Notes: generated from the letters alone by a model not told the origin. A stretch of 64,000 nucleotides of DNA from Candidatus Latescibacterota bacterium (GCA_030658975.1 JAUSBL010000029.1:62001-126000), one strand, 5' to 3'. Counted from the first letter of the stretch, positions 17,502-28,875 are shown. Numbers and translations are program-made.

Positions 17502-19229
17502 GTGTTATCGGGAAAAATTATTACATGGATAAAGAATGGTAAGTACGGATTTATATCAACTAATAACGGAGAGCGTCTCTTTTTCCACGCCTCTGAATTT
17601 GTTCATCCAATAACTGATGATTTAATTCTTGGATCAACAGTACGCTTTAATACCACAACTGGACCGAGGGGCATTCGGGCGATCAATATAGAAATCGATG
17701 ATCTTAGCGAATCTACTCATAATGGTCAAGACTTACAAGATTCGGAAGTATTAGTAGATCCTCATATGGAGTCAGAAGATATTGAAGAACTTGATACACA
17801 ACTCGTAGAAAAACAACTTATTGATGAAATATCTCGCTGGAAACGAGATGCCAAATCAGAAGACAATGATCGTTATTTTTGGCATGTCCGCGAAGTAGAT
17901 CAAATTGCGCAAGGTGATAAGTACTTTGTTATTGGCAGGAAAGGCTCGGGGAAAACAGCTATTTGTGAGTACTTTAATCGTATCACTCAACCGGATGTGT
18001 TCGCAGAGACTCTATCATTTAAGAATTTCCCTTTCAATGAACTATATGGCCAAAAAAATACTAAGTATACGGCTCCAAACCAGTTTATTACTTTATGGAA
18101 GTACTTAATTTACAGTACTGTATGTAGAATGATGCTAAAAAATGAGTCCGTTGATTCTAACATTAGAAGTCTTCTAGAGTCACTCTACAAAGATAATTCA
18201 CCATTAAGCCGCAGAGTCGGACAATGGGTTGGCAAAGAATTTGGAATGTCGCTATTTGGCATGTCGATTAAGGTATCCAGAAAAGATATTACCGCTGAGC
18301 CAAATAGCTGGATTGACCAGGTTGATTTTCTCGAGGACTTAATTATTCACTACGCGGGTACTGCAACATATTATGTACTATTTGATGCACTTGATGAGGA
18401 CTATAGGGATATTATTAATGCATCCCAATATGAGCAGTACACCTCATTAATTACGAGCTTATTCAAGGCTGTCCAGGATGTAAGGGCGAATTTACCCGGC
18501 TTTGGTTCAACAGGTGTGTTTCCAATAATATTTCTTCGTGATGATATTTATGAGTTAGTCCAGGATTCCGACAAAAATAAGTGGGGTGATTTTAAAGTTG
18601 ATCTTAACTGGGATTACAACAAGATACAAAAGGTAATGGCATTTCGAATTTCAAGAGCATTAGACCCGGATTGCGACCAGGTAATGTCTTTTGATGCAGC
18701 TTGGGGGAAATTGTTTGGATCCAAACATATTCGAGTTGGTGGAAGACGAAATAGAATTCCCACGTTTGATTTTATTGCAAGAAGCACGCTTTTGAGGCCG
18801 CGGGATTTTGTAGCATATTTGCAGAATTGTGCTCAGTATGCAGTAGAAGAAGGAAAAGTGATTTCACCCAGTGTTATTAAGAAAGTCGACAAGGGGTTTT
18901 CTAACTATTTGCGGGATGAATTAACAGACGAATTATTTGCAATACTGCCAGATATTTCTCACATTTTTGATGCGATTTCGCAATTAAGAAAATGGAACTT
19001 TTCAATTAAGGAATTTGAAGAGGCATATAATGAGAAATTACGTAAGGGTCTTGTCAATCAAACCAGTTTTGATTTTGTCGTGCAGTCATTATATTTATTC
19101 AGTGTAATTGGAAACACTCCATATGTTGGTAGATATATTTTTCGGTATCAAAATAGAGAAGCTCGCTTAAATTATAATGAAAGAATTGTAGTTCATCGGG
19201 GATTATTTAAAGCCCTACAAATAATATAA
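17502..19229 (+). CDS. Cold-shock-domain / P-loop ATPase fusion (Sll1717/FunZ-like), putative defence protein
   Basis: 575 residues starting at GTG, with GGGAG seven bases upstream. Residues 1-66 form a cold-shock (OB-fold, single-strand nucleic-acid-binding) domain with RNP-like motifs KYGFIS (14-19) and LFFHAS (26-31). An acidic linker (67-105) leads to a P-loop ATPase: YFWHVREVD, Walker A GRKGSGKT (145-152), and Walker B VLFDALDED (292-300). The helical C-terminal part ends VVHRGLFKAL, as I recall for the Sll1717/FunZ ATPase family, which occurs in mobile and phage-defence loci. The composition is sharply AT-rich against a high-GC background, so it was horizontally acquired. It stands alone between a terminator and speA. 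Role inferred: the N-domain senses RNA or ssDNA and the NTPase switches. No separate effector domain is recognised. Confidence 0.8.
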   Translation: MLSGKIITWIKNGKYGFISTNNGERLFFHASEFVHPITDDLILGSTVRFNTTTGPRGIRAINIEIDDLSESTHNGQDLQDSEVLVDPHMESEDIEELDTQLVEKQLIDEISRWKRDAKSEDNDRYFWHVREVDQIAQGDKYFVIGRKGSGKTAICEYFNRITQPDVFAETLSFKNFPFNELYGQKNTKYTAPNQFITLWKYLIYSTVCRMMLKNESVDSNIRSLLESLYKDNSPLSRRVGQWVGKEFGMSLFGMSIKVSRKDITAEPNSWIDQVDFLEDLIIHYAGTATYYVLFDALDEDYRDIINASQYEQYTSLITSLFKAVQDVRANLPGFGSTGVFPIIFLRDDIYELVQDSDKNKWGDFKVDLNWDYNKIQKVMAFRISRALDPDCDQVMSFDAAWGKLFGSKHIRVGGRRNRIPTFDFIARSTLLRPRDFVAYLQNCAQYAVEEGKVISPSVIKKVDKGFSNYLRDELTDELFAILPDISHIFDAISQLRKWNFSIKEFEEAYNEKLRKGLVNQTSFDFVVQSLYLFSVIGNTPYVGRYIFRYQNREARLNYNERIVVHRGLFKALQII

Positions 19230-19264
19230 CGCGGCTCATTGCAATAATCGAATACTGGCCACCG

Positions 19265-21169
<1,905 letters not shown>

Positions 21170-21218
21170 TGGCGTGACGTTCTCCTGCGTTCGGGTCGGT
21201 TCGTGGCGTGAGCTCGAC

Positions 21219-21227
21219 AATGTAACA
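21219..21227 (-). promoter_or_regulatory. Possible internal extended -10 promoter for speA
   Basis: On the minus strand TGTTACATT resembles an extended -10 (TGnTATAAT), placed about 50 nt before the speA ATG. No fitting -35 is seen. It would give speA a transcript independent of the upstream gene. Confidence 0.25.
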
Positions 21228-21238
21228 CACAACGGGGG

Positions 21239-23737
21239 TCAGCGGGCCATCCGGATCAGGAACGGGTACTCCTGGTCCTCCGGGTTGGCCCGGACGGCCT
21301 GCTGCAGGGCCTGCAGGCCCCCGCGGGGATCGCCGCCGGTCTGGCGGATCAGGCTCTCGGTCAGCAGCCGGTTGCCCTCGACGAAGCGGGCCATGAGGGC
21401 CGCATCCGGGATCCCGTCGAAGACCGCACCGACGCCGACGCGACGCTCCTGCAGGAAGCGCAGGTTCGCCGACAGGTTGGCCTCGTCCAGGCAGCCCGGG
21501 GCGAAGAACTCGGTGTACGAGCGGTCGTCGGTGTTGAGCCGGGCGCCCGCGCCCAGCCGGGAGATCGCCGCGCCGTCCAGCACGAGGGTCGCGGCCAGGT
21601 GGTAGGGGTCGCCATAGAAGGTCGGGTCCTGTCCCAGCGCGGCGGCGCGGGCCGACCACTCGCCGAAGTCGGCCCGCAACGGCGCGGTCGAGCCCAGCAG
21701 TACGGCGTGGTAGTGGCCCAGCCAGACGGCGCAGTCGGGGAACACGTCGTGGAAGGTGGCGATCAGACCCATGAGCTCCGCGGCGCGCAGCTTGTGCAGC
21801 GGCAGGTACTGCGACACCAGACCCCCGGGGTTCAGGCGCGACCGGCACAGCTCGAAGTACTCGCGCGTGTACAGGTTGCCCGAGCCGAGCACCGGGTGCG
21901 TCGGGTCGCAGGAGATCAGGTCGTACTTCTGCGCGGACGCCTGCAGGCGCCGCCGCCCGTCGCCCTGCACGATCGTCAGGCGCGGGTCGGCGACCACGTC
22001 GCGGTTCAGCTCGCGGTAGTGGGTCGCGGCCTCCTTCAACCCCGGCACCAGCTCGACGCAGGTGATCGACCGCACCTCGGGGTGCGCGGCGATGGCCGAG
22101 GTCGTCACGCCGATGCCGAAGCCGATCACCAGCACGTCGCGCAGCTCGGGCCGCACCAGGAACGGGAAGTGCCCGACCATCTTGACGACCTTGACCGCAT
22201 CGTAGGACGAGCCGATCACTGCGCTGTTGTTGACGTAGGTGTAGAGGGCCTGCGAGCGGGTGTCGCGGTCCCGCCCCACCGTGACGGTCCCCTCGACGGT
22301 CTCGTCGTAGAACAGCACCTCGCGGTCGAAACGGCCGAACGAGGGCGGCAGGATGCGGATCTGCGGCCGCCAGATCGCGACCGCGAGCAGCAGCACGAGC
22401 ACCGCGAGCAGGGTGTGCCGCGAGCGCGCCGGCGCGCCGGTCCGCCGCCCGACGTACCAGGCCGCGGCGACCGGCACTGTGACCACGGCCACGATCGCGA
22501 CGGCCGCGCCCAGCGCCGGGATCAGCACGAACGCCGCCACGACCGGCCCGAGCACGCAACCGGCGGTGTTGATCGCCAGCACCGAGCCGATGTCCCGCCC
22601 CACGGCGCCGCGCCCGGTTCCCCGGTTGCCGGAGGCCGCCAGGCTGCAGGCCAGCGGGAAGGCGTAGCCGGAGCACGCCGCGGGCGGCACCACGATGAGC
22701 AGGGACGCCACCAGCGGCAGCAGCAGGATCCGCACGAAGGCGTGTCCCGAGGCCTCCTGGAAGGGGAACATCAGCGTCTCGGGCAGGCGCGTCAGCAGCA
22801 GCAACCCCAGCAGCGCGGTCGCGGCCAGCAGCAGCAGGGCGCGCAGCAGGGACTTCCCGGGCGCGGCCAGGCGCTCGGCGCGCCGGCGAAAAAACGCGCT
22901 GCCCAGGTACAGGCCCAGGATCGCCATCGAGGCGATCAGCGCGAAGGTGTAGCTGGTGTTCGTCAGGTAGATGCGGAACATCCGCATCCAGACGACCTGC
23001 AGGGCGAGGGTGGCGAAGCCGCAGGCGAAAGCTGCGACCAGGGCGACAGTGCGGGCGGTGCCCGAAAGCGCGAAGGACGCAAGCGCCGGCGAAGACGGAG
23101 AAGCGACGGCGGCCTCGGGCGACTCGACCGACCTGCGGGTCACGAGCAGCCAGGCCCCCAGGGCCAGGTCGACGGCCACGGCCAGGGCGAGGGTCAGGTT
23201 CTGCCCCAGAGCCCCCAGCAGGACGAACCCGGCAGCGAGCCCGCCCAGAGCGCTGCCCAGCGTTTCCAGCGCGTAGAGCCGTCCCAGGGCCGGCGCCAAA
23301 GATCCGCGCCCGGCGGCGGCGAGCCGGCCGGCGAGCGGGAACAGGCCGCCCATCAGGAACGACGGCACGCCCAGCAGCAGCGCGGCGCCCGCGTGCGCGG
23401 CCGTCGGCGCCAGCCGCGGCAGCAAGGCGCCCGCCAGGACGTAGGCCAGGGCGCCCAGAGCGCCGAGCCCCAGCAGCAGGTACGCCAGCAGGGCCCAGGG
23501 CCGGCGCGTGCGGTCGGCGACGCGGCCCCACACGGTCGCCCCGACGCCGAAACCGGCCATGAAAACCGCCAGCACCAGCGTGGCGGCGGTGACGGTGGCG
23601 CCCAGGACCAGGGACAGCAGGCGGTTCCAGACCACCTCGTGGATCAGGAAGGCGAAGCCGGCCAAAAACACGACCAGGTCGAGGATGGCCTGATCGGGGG
23701 CGGCAATGCTGTGGTCGCGGCGCGGGACCCGGGTCAT
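21239..23737 (-). CDS. Fused MFS-like membrane protein / spermidine-synthase-like methyltransferase-fold protein
   Basis: 832 residues from the ATG at 23737, chosen for CGGAG five bases upstream. Residues 1 to ~470 form a multi-span membrane domain (about 12-14 hydrophobic segments starting VVFLAGFAFLIHEVVWNRLL). The rest is a Rossmann aminopropyltransferase-like domain with a nucleotide-binding loop VLVIGFGIGVTTSAIAAHP, an acidic VELVPG motif, and SCDPTHPVLGSGNLYTREYF where spermidine synthases have their catalytic Asp. A TPR-like tail closes the protein. Fusions of this kind are often labelled spermidine synthase, but biochemical proof is scarce. Next to speA, a polyamine-related activity coupled to transport is plausible. 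Substrate specificity cannot be read here. Confidence 0.8.
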   Translation of the reverse strand: MTRVPRRDHSIAAPDQAILDLVVFLAGFAFLIHEVVWNRLLSLVLGATVTAATLVLAVFMAGFGVGATVWGRVADRTRRPWALLAYLLLGLGALGALAYVLAGALLPRLAPTAAHAGAALLLGVPSFLMGGLFPLAGRLAAAGRGSLAPALGRLYALETLGSALGGLAAGFVLLGALGQNLTLALAVAVDLALGAWLLVTRRSVESPEAAVASPSSPALASFALSGTARTVALVAAFACGFATLALQVVWMRMFRIYLTNTSYTFALIASMAILGLYLGSAFFRRRAERLAAPGKSLLRALLLLAATALLGLLLLTRLPETLMFPFQEASGHAFVRILLLPLVASLLIVVPPAACSGYAFPLACSLAASGNRGTGRGAVGRDIGSVLAINTAGCVLGPVVAAFVLIPALGAAVAIVAVVTVPVAAAWYVGRRTGAPARSRHTLLAVLVLLLAVAIWRPQIRILPPSFGRFDREVLFYDETVEGTVTVGRDRDTRSQALYTYVNNSAVIGSSYDAVKVVKMVGHFPFLVRPELRDVLVIGFGIGVTTSAIAAHPEVRSITCVELVPGLKEAATHYRELNRDVVADPRLTIVQGDGRRRLQASAQKYDLISCDPTHPVLGSGNLYTREYFELCRSRLNPGGLVSQYLPLHKLRAAELMGLIATFHDVFPDCAVWLGHYHAVLLGSTAPLRADFGEWSARAAALGQDPTFYGDPYHLAATLVLDGAAISRLGAGARLNTDDRSYTEFFAPGCLDEANLSANLRFLQERRVGVGAVFDGIPDAALMARFVEGNRLLTESLIRQTGGDPRGGLQALQQAVRANPEDQEYPFLIRMAR

Positions 23738-23781
23738 CGGTGCTCCGGAGGCGGTTCGGGGAGTCGGGGATTCGCCGCGCC

Positions 23782-23810
23782 AATCTAACACGCAGGGGTG
23801 GGCCGGTCAG
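23782..23810 (-). promoter_or_regulatory. Promoter of the polyamine operon
   Basis: On the minus strand CTGACC (23805-23810) is followed after 17 nt by TAGATT (23782-23787), which is preceded by TG at the extended position (TGTTAGATT). Predicted initiation near 23775 gives a leader of roughly 40 nt before the ATG at 23737. Confidence 0.45.
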
Positions 23811-23925
23811 GGAGAATACGCCCCCGCCCCCGCGCCGCGCCGTCGGTCCTTGACCCGCGGTCAGGAACGGGGCTTACTGGCCGGGACACGCCCGTCACCG
23901 ACCGATCCTCACAGGGGGCCACTCC

Positions 23926-26733
23926 ATGATCAGGCGCCTGCCGCTCGCCTTCGTCCTGCTCGCCGTCCTGTCCGCCGCTGCGTGCGCCGCCGCCGCGGAT
24001 CCCGCATTGCCGATCCCGCTCGACCCGGCGGTGATCGCGGGCGAGCTGCCCAACGGCCTGCACTACTACGTGCGCGAGAACGCCAAGCCCGAGCAGCGCG
24101 CCGCGCTGTGGCTGGTGGTCGGCGCCGGCAGCGTGGACGAGGACGACGACCAGCTCGGCCTCGCGCACCTGGTCGAGCACATGGCCTTCAACGGCACGGA
24201 GAACTTCCCGCGCCAGGCCCTCGTCGACTACCTCGAATCGGTCGGCATGCAGTTCGGGCCCGAGGTCAACGCCTACACGAACCAGAACGAGACGGTCTAC
24301 ATGCTGCAGGTGCCCACCGACCAGCCGGAGCTGCTGGCGACGGGACTGCAGGTGTTGGAAGAGTGGGCGCACCAGGTGAGCTTCGACGACGAGGAGATCG
24401 ACAAGGAGCGCGGCGTCGTCATCGAGGAGTGGCGCAGCGGCCGCGGCGCCGACGAGCGCATGTCCGACGAGCTGCTGCCGATCGTCTTCTTCGGCTCGCG
24501 CTACGCCGAGCGCAACACGATCGGCGACCCGGAGATCATCCGCAACGCCCCCCACGACACCCTGCGCCGCTTCTACCGCGACTGGTACCGGCCCGACCTG
24601 ATGGCCGTCGTGGCCGTCGGCGACTTCGACGGGGCCGCGATGGAAGCCTCGATCCGCGCGCGCTTCGCGGCCATCCCGCGCCCGGCCGCGCCGCGGCCGC
24701 TGCTGCAGCCGGAGGTGCCCGACCACGAGCGCGTCCTGTACGGCGTGGCGACCGACCCCGAGGCTTCGAACACCACGGTCTCGCTGCTGTTCAAGCACGC
24801 GCCCGACCCGGAGGCGACGATCGCCGATTACCGCCGCGCCGTACTCGGCCAGATCTCCCTCTCGATGCTGCGCAGCCGGCTGATGGAGCTGTCGCGCCTG
24901 GCCGATCCCCCCTTCGGCAACGCCTACGCCATGGACCGACGCCAGGGGCGGACCAAGAGCTTCTGCACCATGGCGGCTTCCGTGAAGGAGGACGGGATCG
25001 CCCGCGGTCTCGAAGCCCTGACGACCGAGCTCGAACGCGTCCACCGCCACGGCTTCACGCCCGGCGAGCTGGAGCGGACCAAGATCGAACTGCTGCGCCA
25101 GACCGAGCGGGTGGCCGCCGAGGCGGACAAGACCGAATCCCAGCGCTTCGCCCGCTCCCTGATGACGCACTTCCTGCGCGGCACGCCCTACCCCGACGCC
25201 GCGCAGCGGCTCGACCTGGCCAGGGACCTGCTCCCGGGGATCACGCTGGCCGAGGTGGACGCACGGCTGCGCGAGCTGGTCGCTCCCGTCGGCCGGGTCG
25301 TGACGGTCGAGGCGCCGCAGCGCGACGGCCTCGCGGTGCCGGACGAGGCCGAGCTGGCGGCGATCATCGACGGCGCGGCCGGCCGCGACGTGGCGGCCTA
25401 CGTCGACGCGACCGTCGACGAGCCGCTGGTGCCCACGCCGCCGCTCCCGGCGCGGATCGTCGCGCGGACAGAGGACACGGCCCTCGGCACCACCACCTGG
25501 ACCCTGTCCAACGGCGTGCGCGTGGTGTTCAAGCCGACGGACTTCAAGAACGACGAGATCCTGCTGCGGGCCACGAGCCCCGGCGGCACGTCGCTCATCG
25601 CCGACGACGACGCCTACATGCGGCTGTGCTACGCGTCGAGCATCGTCGCAACCAGCGGCGCCGGCGCTTTCGACCAGACGGCTTTGCAGAAGAAGCTGGC
25701 GGGCCGGCTGGTCCGACTGCAGCCGCAGATCACGTTCCTCGACGAGGGCTTCCGCGGCAGCGCCTCCCCGCAGGACCTCGAGACCCTGCTGCAGCTCGTC
25801 TACCTATACGCGACGGCGCCCCGCGAGGACCCGGTCGCCTTCGCCGCGCTGGTCGAGCAGCAGCGCTCGCAGCTGCAGAACCGCAGCGCCGAGCCCGTCA
25901 CGGCCTTCCGCGACACCATCTCCGCGCTGACCTACGGCCACCACCCGCGCTGGCGTCCGATCACGGTCGAGCAGCTCGACGGCCTGGACCTCGCCGGCTC
26001 GCTGGCCTTCTACCGCGACCGCTTCGGCGACTGCGGCGACTTCACGTTCACGCTGGTGGGCACGATCGACCCGGCCGCGGCCGAACCGCTGGTCCTGACC
26101 TACCTGGGCGGCCTGCCCGCAGACGGCAGGACGGAATCGTGGGGCCGCCTCTCGCCGCCGCTGCCGCGCGGCGTCCAGGAGCGCACGCTGCACCGCGGCG
26201 CCGAGCCGAAGGGTCTGGTCGAGCTGGCCTTCAACGGCGAGCAGCCGTGGAGCTGGCAGGCGCGCTACGAGATGGAGGCGCTGTGCGACGTGCTGCGCAT
26301 CCGCCTGCGCGAGACGATCCGCGAAGACATGAGCGGCACCTACGGCGTGCGAGTCAACGGGGGCATCTCCAAGATGCCCGCGGAACGGTACAACCTCGCG
26401 GTGGGCTGGGGCTGCGACCCCGACCGCGTGCAGGAGCTGACCGACGCGGTCTGGGCGCAGCTGCGCGACATCGCCGAGAACGGACCCGACGAGGAGACGC
26501 TGACGAAGGTCCGGGCGACGCAGCTGCGCGAGGAGGAGACGAGCCTGCGGACGAACGGCTACTGGCTGGATCAGCTCGTGCGGCACCAGACCATGGAGAC
26601 CGACCCGCGCCTGATCCTGGAGCGGCCCGCGCAGGTCAACGCCCTGACGGCGCAGATGGTGCGCGACGCGGCGCGGCGGGTTATCGATCCGGCGAACGTG
26701 ATCAAGGTGGTGCTGCTGCCGCAGGAAAAGTGA
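23926..26733 (+). CDS. M16 family (pitrilysin/insulinase-like) zinc peptidase, exported
   Basis: 935 residues with an N-terminal signal (LAFVLLAVLSAAACAAAADP; a lipobox-like Cys at 20 is weak). The inverted zinc motif is HLVEH (H81, E84, H85), and the third ligand is likely E161 in KERGVVIEEW, at the spacing expected for M16. The protein has the usual tandem of active and inactive M16 halves, the second beginning near residue 525 (TWTLSNGVRVVFKPTDFKNDE). Family members degrade peptides in the periplasm or act as processing peptidases. The ATG is preceded by a GGGGG tract. The gene stands alone between the divergent polyamine operon and the TonB-dependent receptor. Confidence 0.94.
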   Translation: MIRRLPLAFVLLAVLSAAACAAAADPALPIPLDPAVIAGELPNGLHYYVRENAKPEQRAALWLVVGAGSVDEDDDQLGLAHLVEHMAFNGTENFPRQALVDYLESVGMQFGPEVNAYTNQNETVYMLQVPTDQPELLATGLQVLEEWAHQVSFDDEEIDKERGVVIEEWRSGRGADERMSDELLPIVFFGSRYAERNTIGDPEIIRNAPHDTLRRFYRDWYRPDLMAVVAVGDFDGAAMEASIRARFAAIPRPAAPRPLLQPEVPDHERVLYGVATDPEASNTTVSLLFKHAPDPEATIADYRRAVLGQISLSMLRSRLMELSRLADPPFGNAYAMDRRQGRTKSFCTMAASVKEDGIARGLEALTTELERVHRHGFTPGELERTKIELLRQTERVAAEADKTESQRFARSLMTHFLRGTPYPDAAQRLDLARDLLPGITLAEVDARLRELVAPVGRVVTVEAPQRDGLAVPDEAELAAIIDGAAGRDVAAYVDATVDEPLVPTPPLPARIVARTEDTALGTTTWTLSNGVRVVFKPTDFKNDEILLRATSPGGTSLIADDDAYMRLCYASSIVATSGAGAFDQTALQKKLAGRLVRLQPQITFLDEGFRGSASPQDLETLLQLVYLYATAPREDPVAFAALVEQQRSQLQNRSAEPVTAFRDTISALTYGHHPRWRPITVEQLDGLDLAGSLAFYRDRFGDCGDFTFTLVGTIDPAAAEPLVLTYLGGLPADGRTESWGRLSPPLPRGVQERTLHRGAEPKGLVELAFNGEQPWSWQARYEMEALCDVLRIRLRETIREDMSGTYGVRVNGGISKMPAERYNLAVGWGCDPDRVQELTDAVWAQLRDIAENGPDEETLTKVRATQLREEETSLRTNGYWLDQLVRHQTMETDPRLILERPAQVNALTAQMVRDAARRVIDPANVIKVVLLPQEK

Positions 26734-26844
26734 CACGACGGGACGGCGATCCGACATGATCCCGCCCGGTCGCGACGACCGTCGACACCGCCGTCCGCGG
26801 GCACGAACACCCAGCGCGCCGGCAGGTGTTCCGCAGCAAATTCA

Positions 26845-26875
26845 CGAGCGCGCCCGATGGCGCCGGGCGCGCTCG
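26845..26875. terminator. Perfect 12-bp hairpin between M16 gene and TonB receptor
   Basis: CGAGCGCGCCCG and its exact complement CGGGCGCGCTCG flank a 7-nt loop. It lies 112 nt after the M16 stop and has no T tract. It directly abuts the promoter-like element before the receptor gene, so it may be a terminator or an operator. Confidence 0.5.
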
Positions 26876-26877
26876 CC

Positions 26878-26886
26878 TGCTAGAAT
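26878..26886 (+). promoter_or_regulatory. Extended -10 element upstream of TonB-dependent receptor
   Basis: TGCTAGAAT matches TGnTATAAT with one mismatch in the hexamer. It predicts a start near 26893 and a leader of about 60 nt containing a GCCGGC inverted repeat. The 12-bp hairpin at 26845-26875 covers the -35 position. Confidence 0.45.
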
Positions 26887-26955
26887 CTCGCGCCGGCGCT
26901 CTGGGCCGGCATCGCGGGGTCCCGTCTGATATCCACGACCCATAGGGAGATCACC

Positions 26956-28875
26956 ATGATGATCGACCGCCGCCGCGGCGCGCGCCGCCGGCAGATCCTG
27001 CTGCTGTCCGTGATGCTGCTGCTGATGACGCCTCCGTCCCGCCCGGCCTTCGCCGCCGCGGTGGACACCGCCGACGACATCCGGCATGCCCTGACCGACA
27101 CGGTGTTCGTCATCGTCGACCGCGTGCCCGCCGGCGAGGTGGAGCTGCCCGTCGCCGACGGCGACCGCCTCGAACGACTGCTGCAGGGCACGCCGTTCAC
27201 GACAATCCGCCGCGGCGCGGCCGGCGTCGCCGATCTCTACGCCGACGGTTTCAAACGCCAGGACATCACCGTGACCGTCGACGGCGAGCGCTTCGTCCCC
27301 GCCTGCCCCAACCGCATGGACACGCGCGCGGGCCAGGTCGACCTGCTGGACATCGAGACGGCGGAGCTGTCGCGCAACGGGGCGGGTCTGCAGTCCGGCC
27401 TCGGCGGCCAGGTCGACCTGCGCCGGCGCCTCCCGGGCCGCGACACGCTGGTCTACGGCCGCCTCGGCGGCGCCGCGGACCACGCCGGCGATCTCGACGC
27501 GAGCCTGGCCGTGGAAAACCGCCGCACGCGCCTGGCTGGCCGCCTGCGCCGCAGCGACCCGTACACCGACGCCGACGGCCGCACCTACGCCGAACTCTAC
27601 GGCTACGCCGACGCGCCGACCGCGACGGTCTGGGAGCTGCGCGCCCACCGCGCGTTCGACGGCGGAGACGCGCAGGCCGCCTGGGAGTCCGCCGACGACG
27701 TGCTGTTCCCCTACCTGCAGATGGACGAGCGCCGCAACGACCACTACCAGCTGTCGGGCTCCTACCGCGGGCACCGCGCCTACTTCAACCGCACCGACCA
27801 CCTGATGGACAACGCCCTGCGCAGCAGCTGGTCCGCGACCCGCATGATCACCGACGCCGCCACGACGATGCTCGGCGCGGTGGGCGACGGCTACGAGGTC
27901 TACGCCCACCACTGGACCGCCGACAACCGCATCACCCCGACGGCCAACCCCGCGGCGGGCACGACCAGCCGCATGCTGCCCGACGTGTGGCGCCTCGGCG
28001 CCTCGGCGACTCGCGCGATCGGCGATCCGCGGCAGCCCTGGCTGCGCCTGCGGGCCGGCCTGATCCGCACCGGCATCGACGGGGCGACCACGATGGACCC
28101 GTACCGACTCCTGCAGGCGGACGCCGCCGCGAGCCGCTGGTCGTTCCCCTTCGGCGCCGCCGTCACCGGCGCGCGCGACCTGGCCGGTCATGCGCAGCTC
28201 ACCCTGTCGGGCGAGATCGCCGCCGATGCGCCCGGCGTCGAGCAGCAGTACATCGCCGTCGACAAGCCGGGGACCACCCCCGACTGGGTGGGCAACCCGC
28301 GGCTCGCCGACCCCTTGCGCGCCACCGCTCGCATCTCGGCCGCGGCTCGCCGGCTGAAGGCTGAGGTTTTCGGGACGCGCGTCTGGAACTACCCGACCCT
28401 GGTGCGACGCACCGCCGGCAGCGCCGTCCTGCAGACCTACGACGGCGTGGACGCCCTGCTGGCCGGTGCGTACCTGACCGCCGCCTGGGAATTCGTCGAC
28501 GCCGGTCTCGCCTGGAACTGGGGCGAGAAGACGTCCGACAGCAGCCCGCTGGCCGAGATCCCGCCGCTGTCCGTCGAACTGACGGTGCGCTCGCCGAGGA
28601 TCGGACGTTGCCGGGGGTGGGCCCACTACCGGCACGCCGCCGGCCAGGGCCGCGTCGACGCCTCCCAGAGCGAATGGAGCACCGGCGCCTGGAACCGGCT
28701 CGATCTGGGCGCGACCCTCGAGCATGAAGACTTCCGGCTGGCGCTCGACCTCGAAAACGCCACGAACGCGCTTTATGTCCAGCACCTGTCCTACCAGCGC
28801 AGTCCGTTCGCTGCGGGCGCGCGGGTCCAGGAGCCCGGCCGCACCTTGCGGGCTACGACGACATTCGCGTTCTGA
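26956..28875 (+). CDS. TonB-dependent outer-membrane receptor, probable copper receptor (OprC/NosA-like)
   Basis: 639 residues: signal peptide (about 1-34), plug domain with GERFVPACPNRMD, and a 22-strand-type barrel ending in aromatic TTFAF. The plug Cys-Pro-Asn-Arg-Met gives CxxxM (C117, M121), and the barrel has HLM (H282, M284). As I recall the literature, Pseudomonas OprC binds copper through exactly a CxxxM plus HxM site, and the neighbouring NRMD block is shared with TonB-dependent copper receptors and NosA. It should import or capture copper at the outer membrane using TonB energy. GGGAG six bases before the ATG supports the start. It converges on a kdp-linked membrane gene, with 15 nt between the stops and no terminator in that gap. 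Confidence 0.8.
   Translation: MMIDRRRGARRRQILLLSVMLLLMTPPSRPAFAAAVDTADDIRHALTDTVFVIVDRVPAGEVELPVADGDRLERLLQGTPFTTIRRGAAGVADLYADGFKRQDITVTVDGERFVPACPNRMDTRAGQVDLLDIETAELSRNGAGLQSGLGGQVDLRRRLPGRDTLVYGRLGGAADHAGDLDASLAVENRRTRLAGRLRRSDPYTDADGRTYAELYGYADAPTATVWELRAHRAFDGGDAQAAWESADDVLFPYLQMDERRNDHYQLSGSYRGHRAYFNRTDHLMDNALRSSWSATRMITDAATTMLGAVGDGYEVYAHHWTADNRITPTANPAAGTTSRMLPDVWRLGASATRAIGDPRQPWLRLRAGLIRTGIDGATTMDPYRLLQADAAASRWSFPFGAAVTGARDLAGHAQLTLSGEIAADAPGVEQQYIAVDKPGTTPDWVGNPRLADPLRATARISAAARRLKAEVFGTRVWNYPTLVRRTAGSAVLQTYDGVDALLAGAYLTAAWEFVDAGLAWNWGEKTSDSSPLAEIPPLSVELTVRSPRIGRCRGWAHYRHAAGQGRVDASQSEWSTGAWNRLDLGATLEHEDFRLALDLENATNALYVQHLSYQRSPFAAGARVQEPGRTLRATTTFAF

Noticed and set aside
17166-19264. 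Insertion sequence or integrated element ends around the AT-rich island.
   Set aside because: No terminal inverted repeats, target-site duplication, transposase, integrase or tRNA was found at either edge, so only lateral acquisition is claimed.
21599-23788. A 729-codon plus-strand frame opposite the MFS/spermidine-synthase-like gene, very rich in Gln, Arg and Gly.
   Set aside because: Composition bias of the complementary strand; no domain and no ribosome site.
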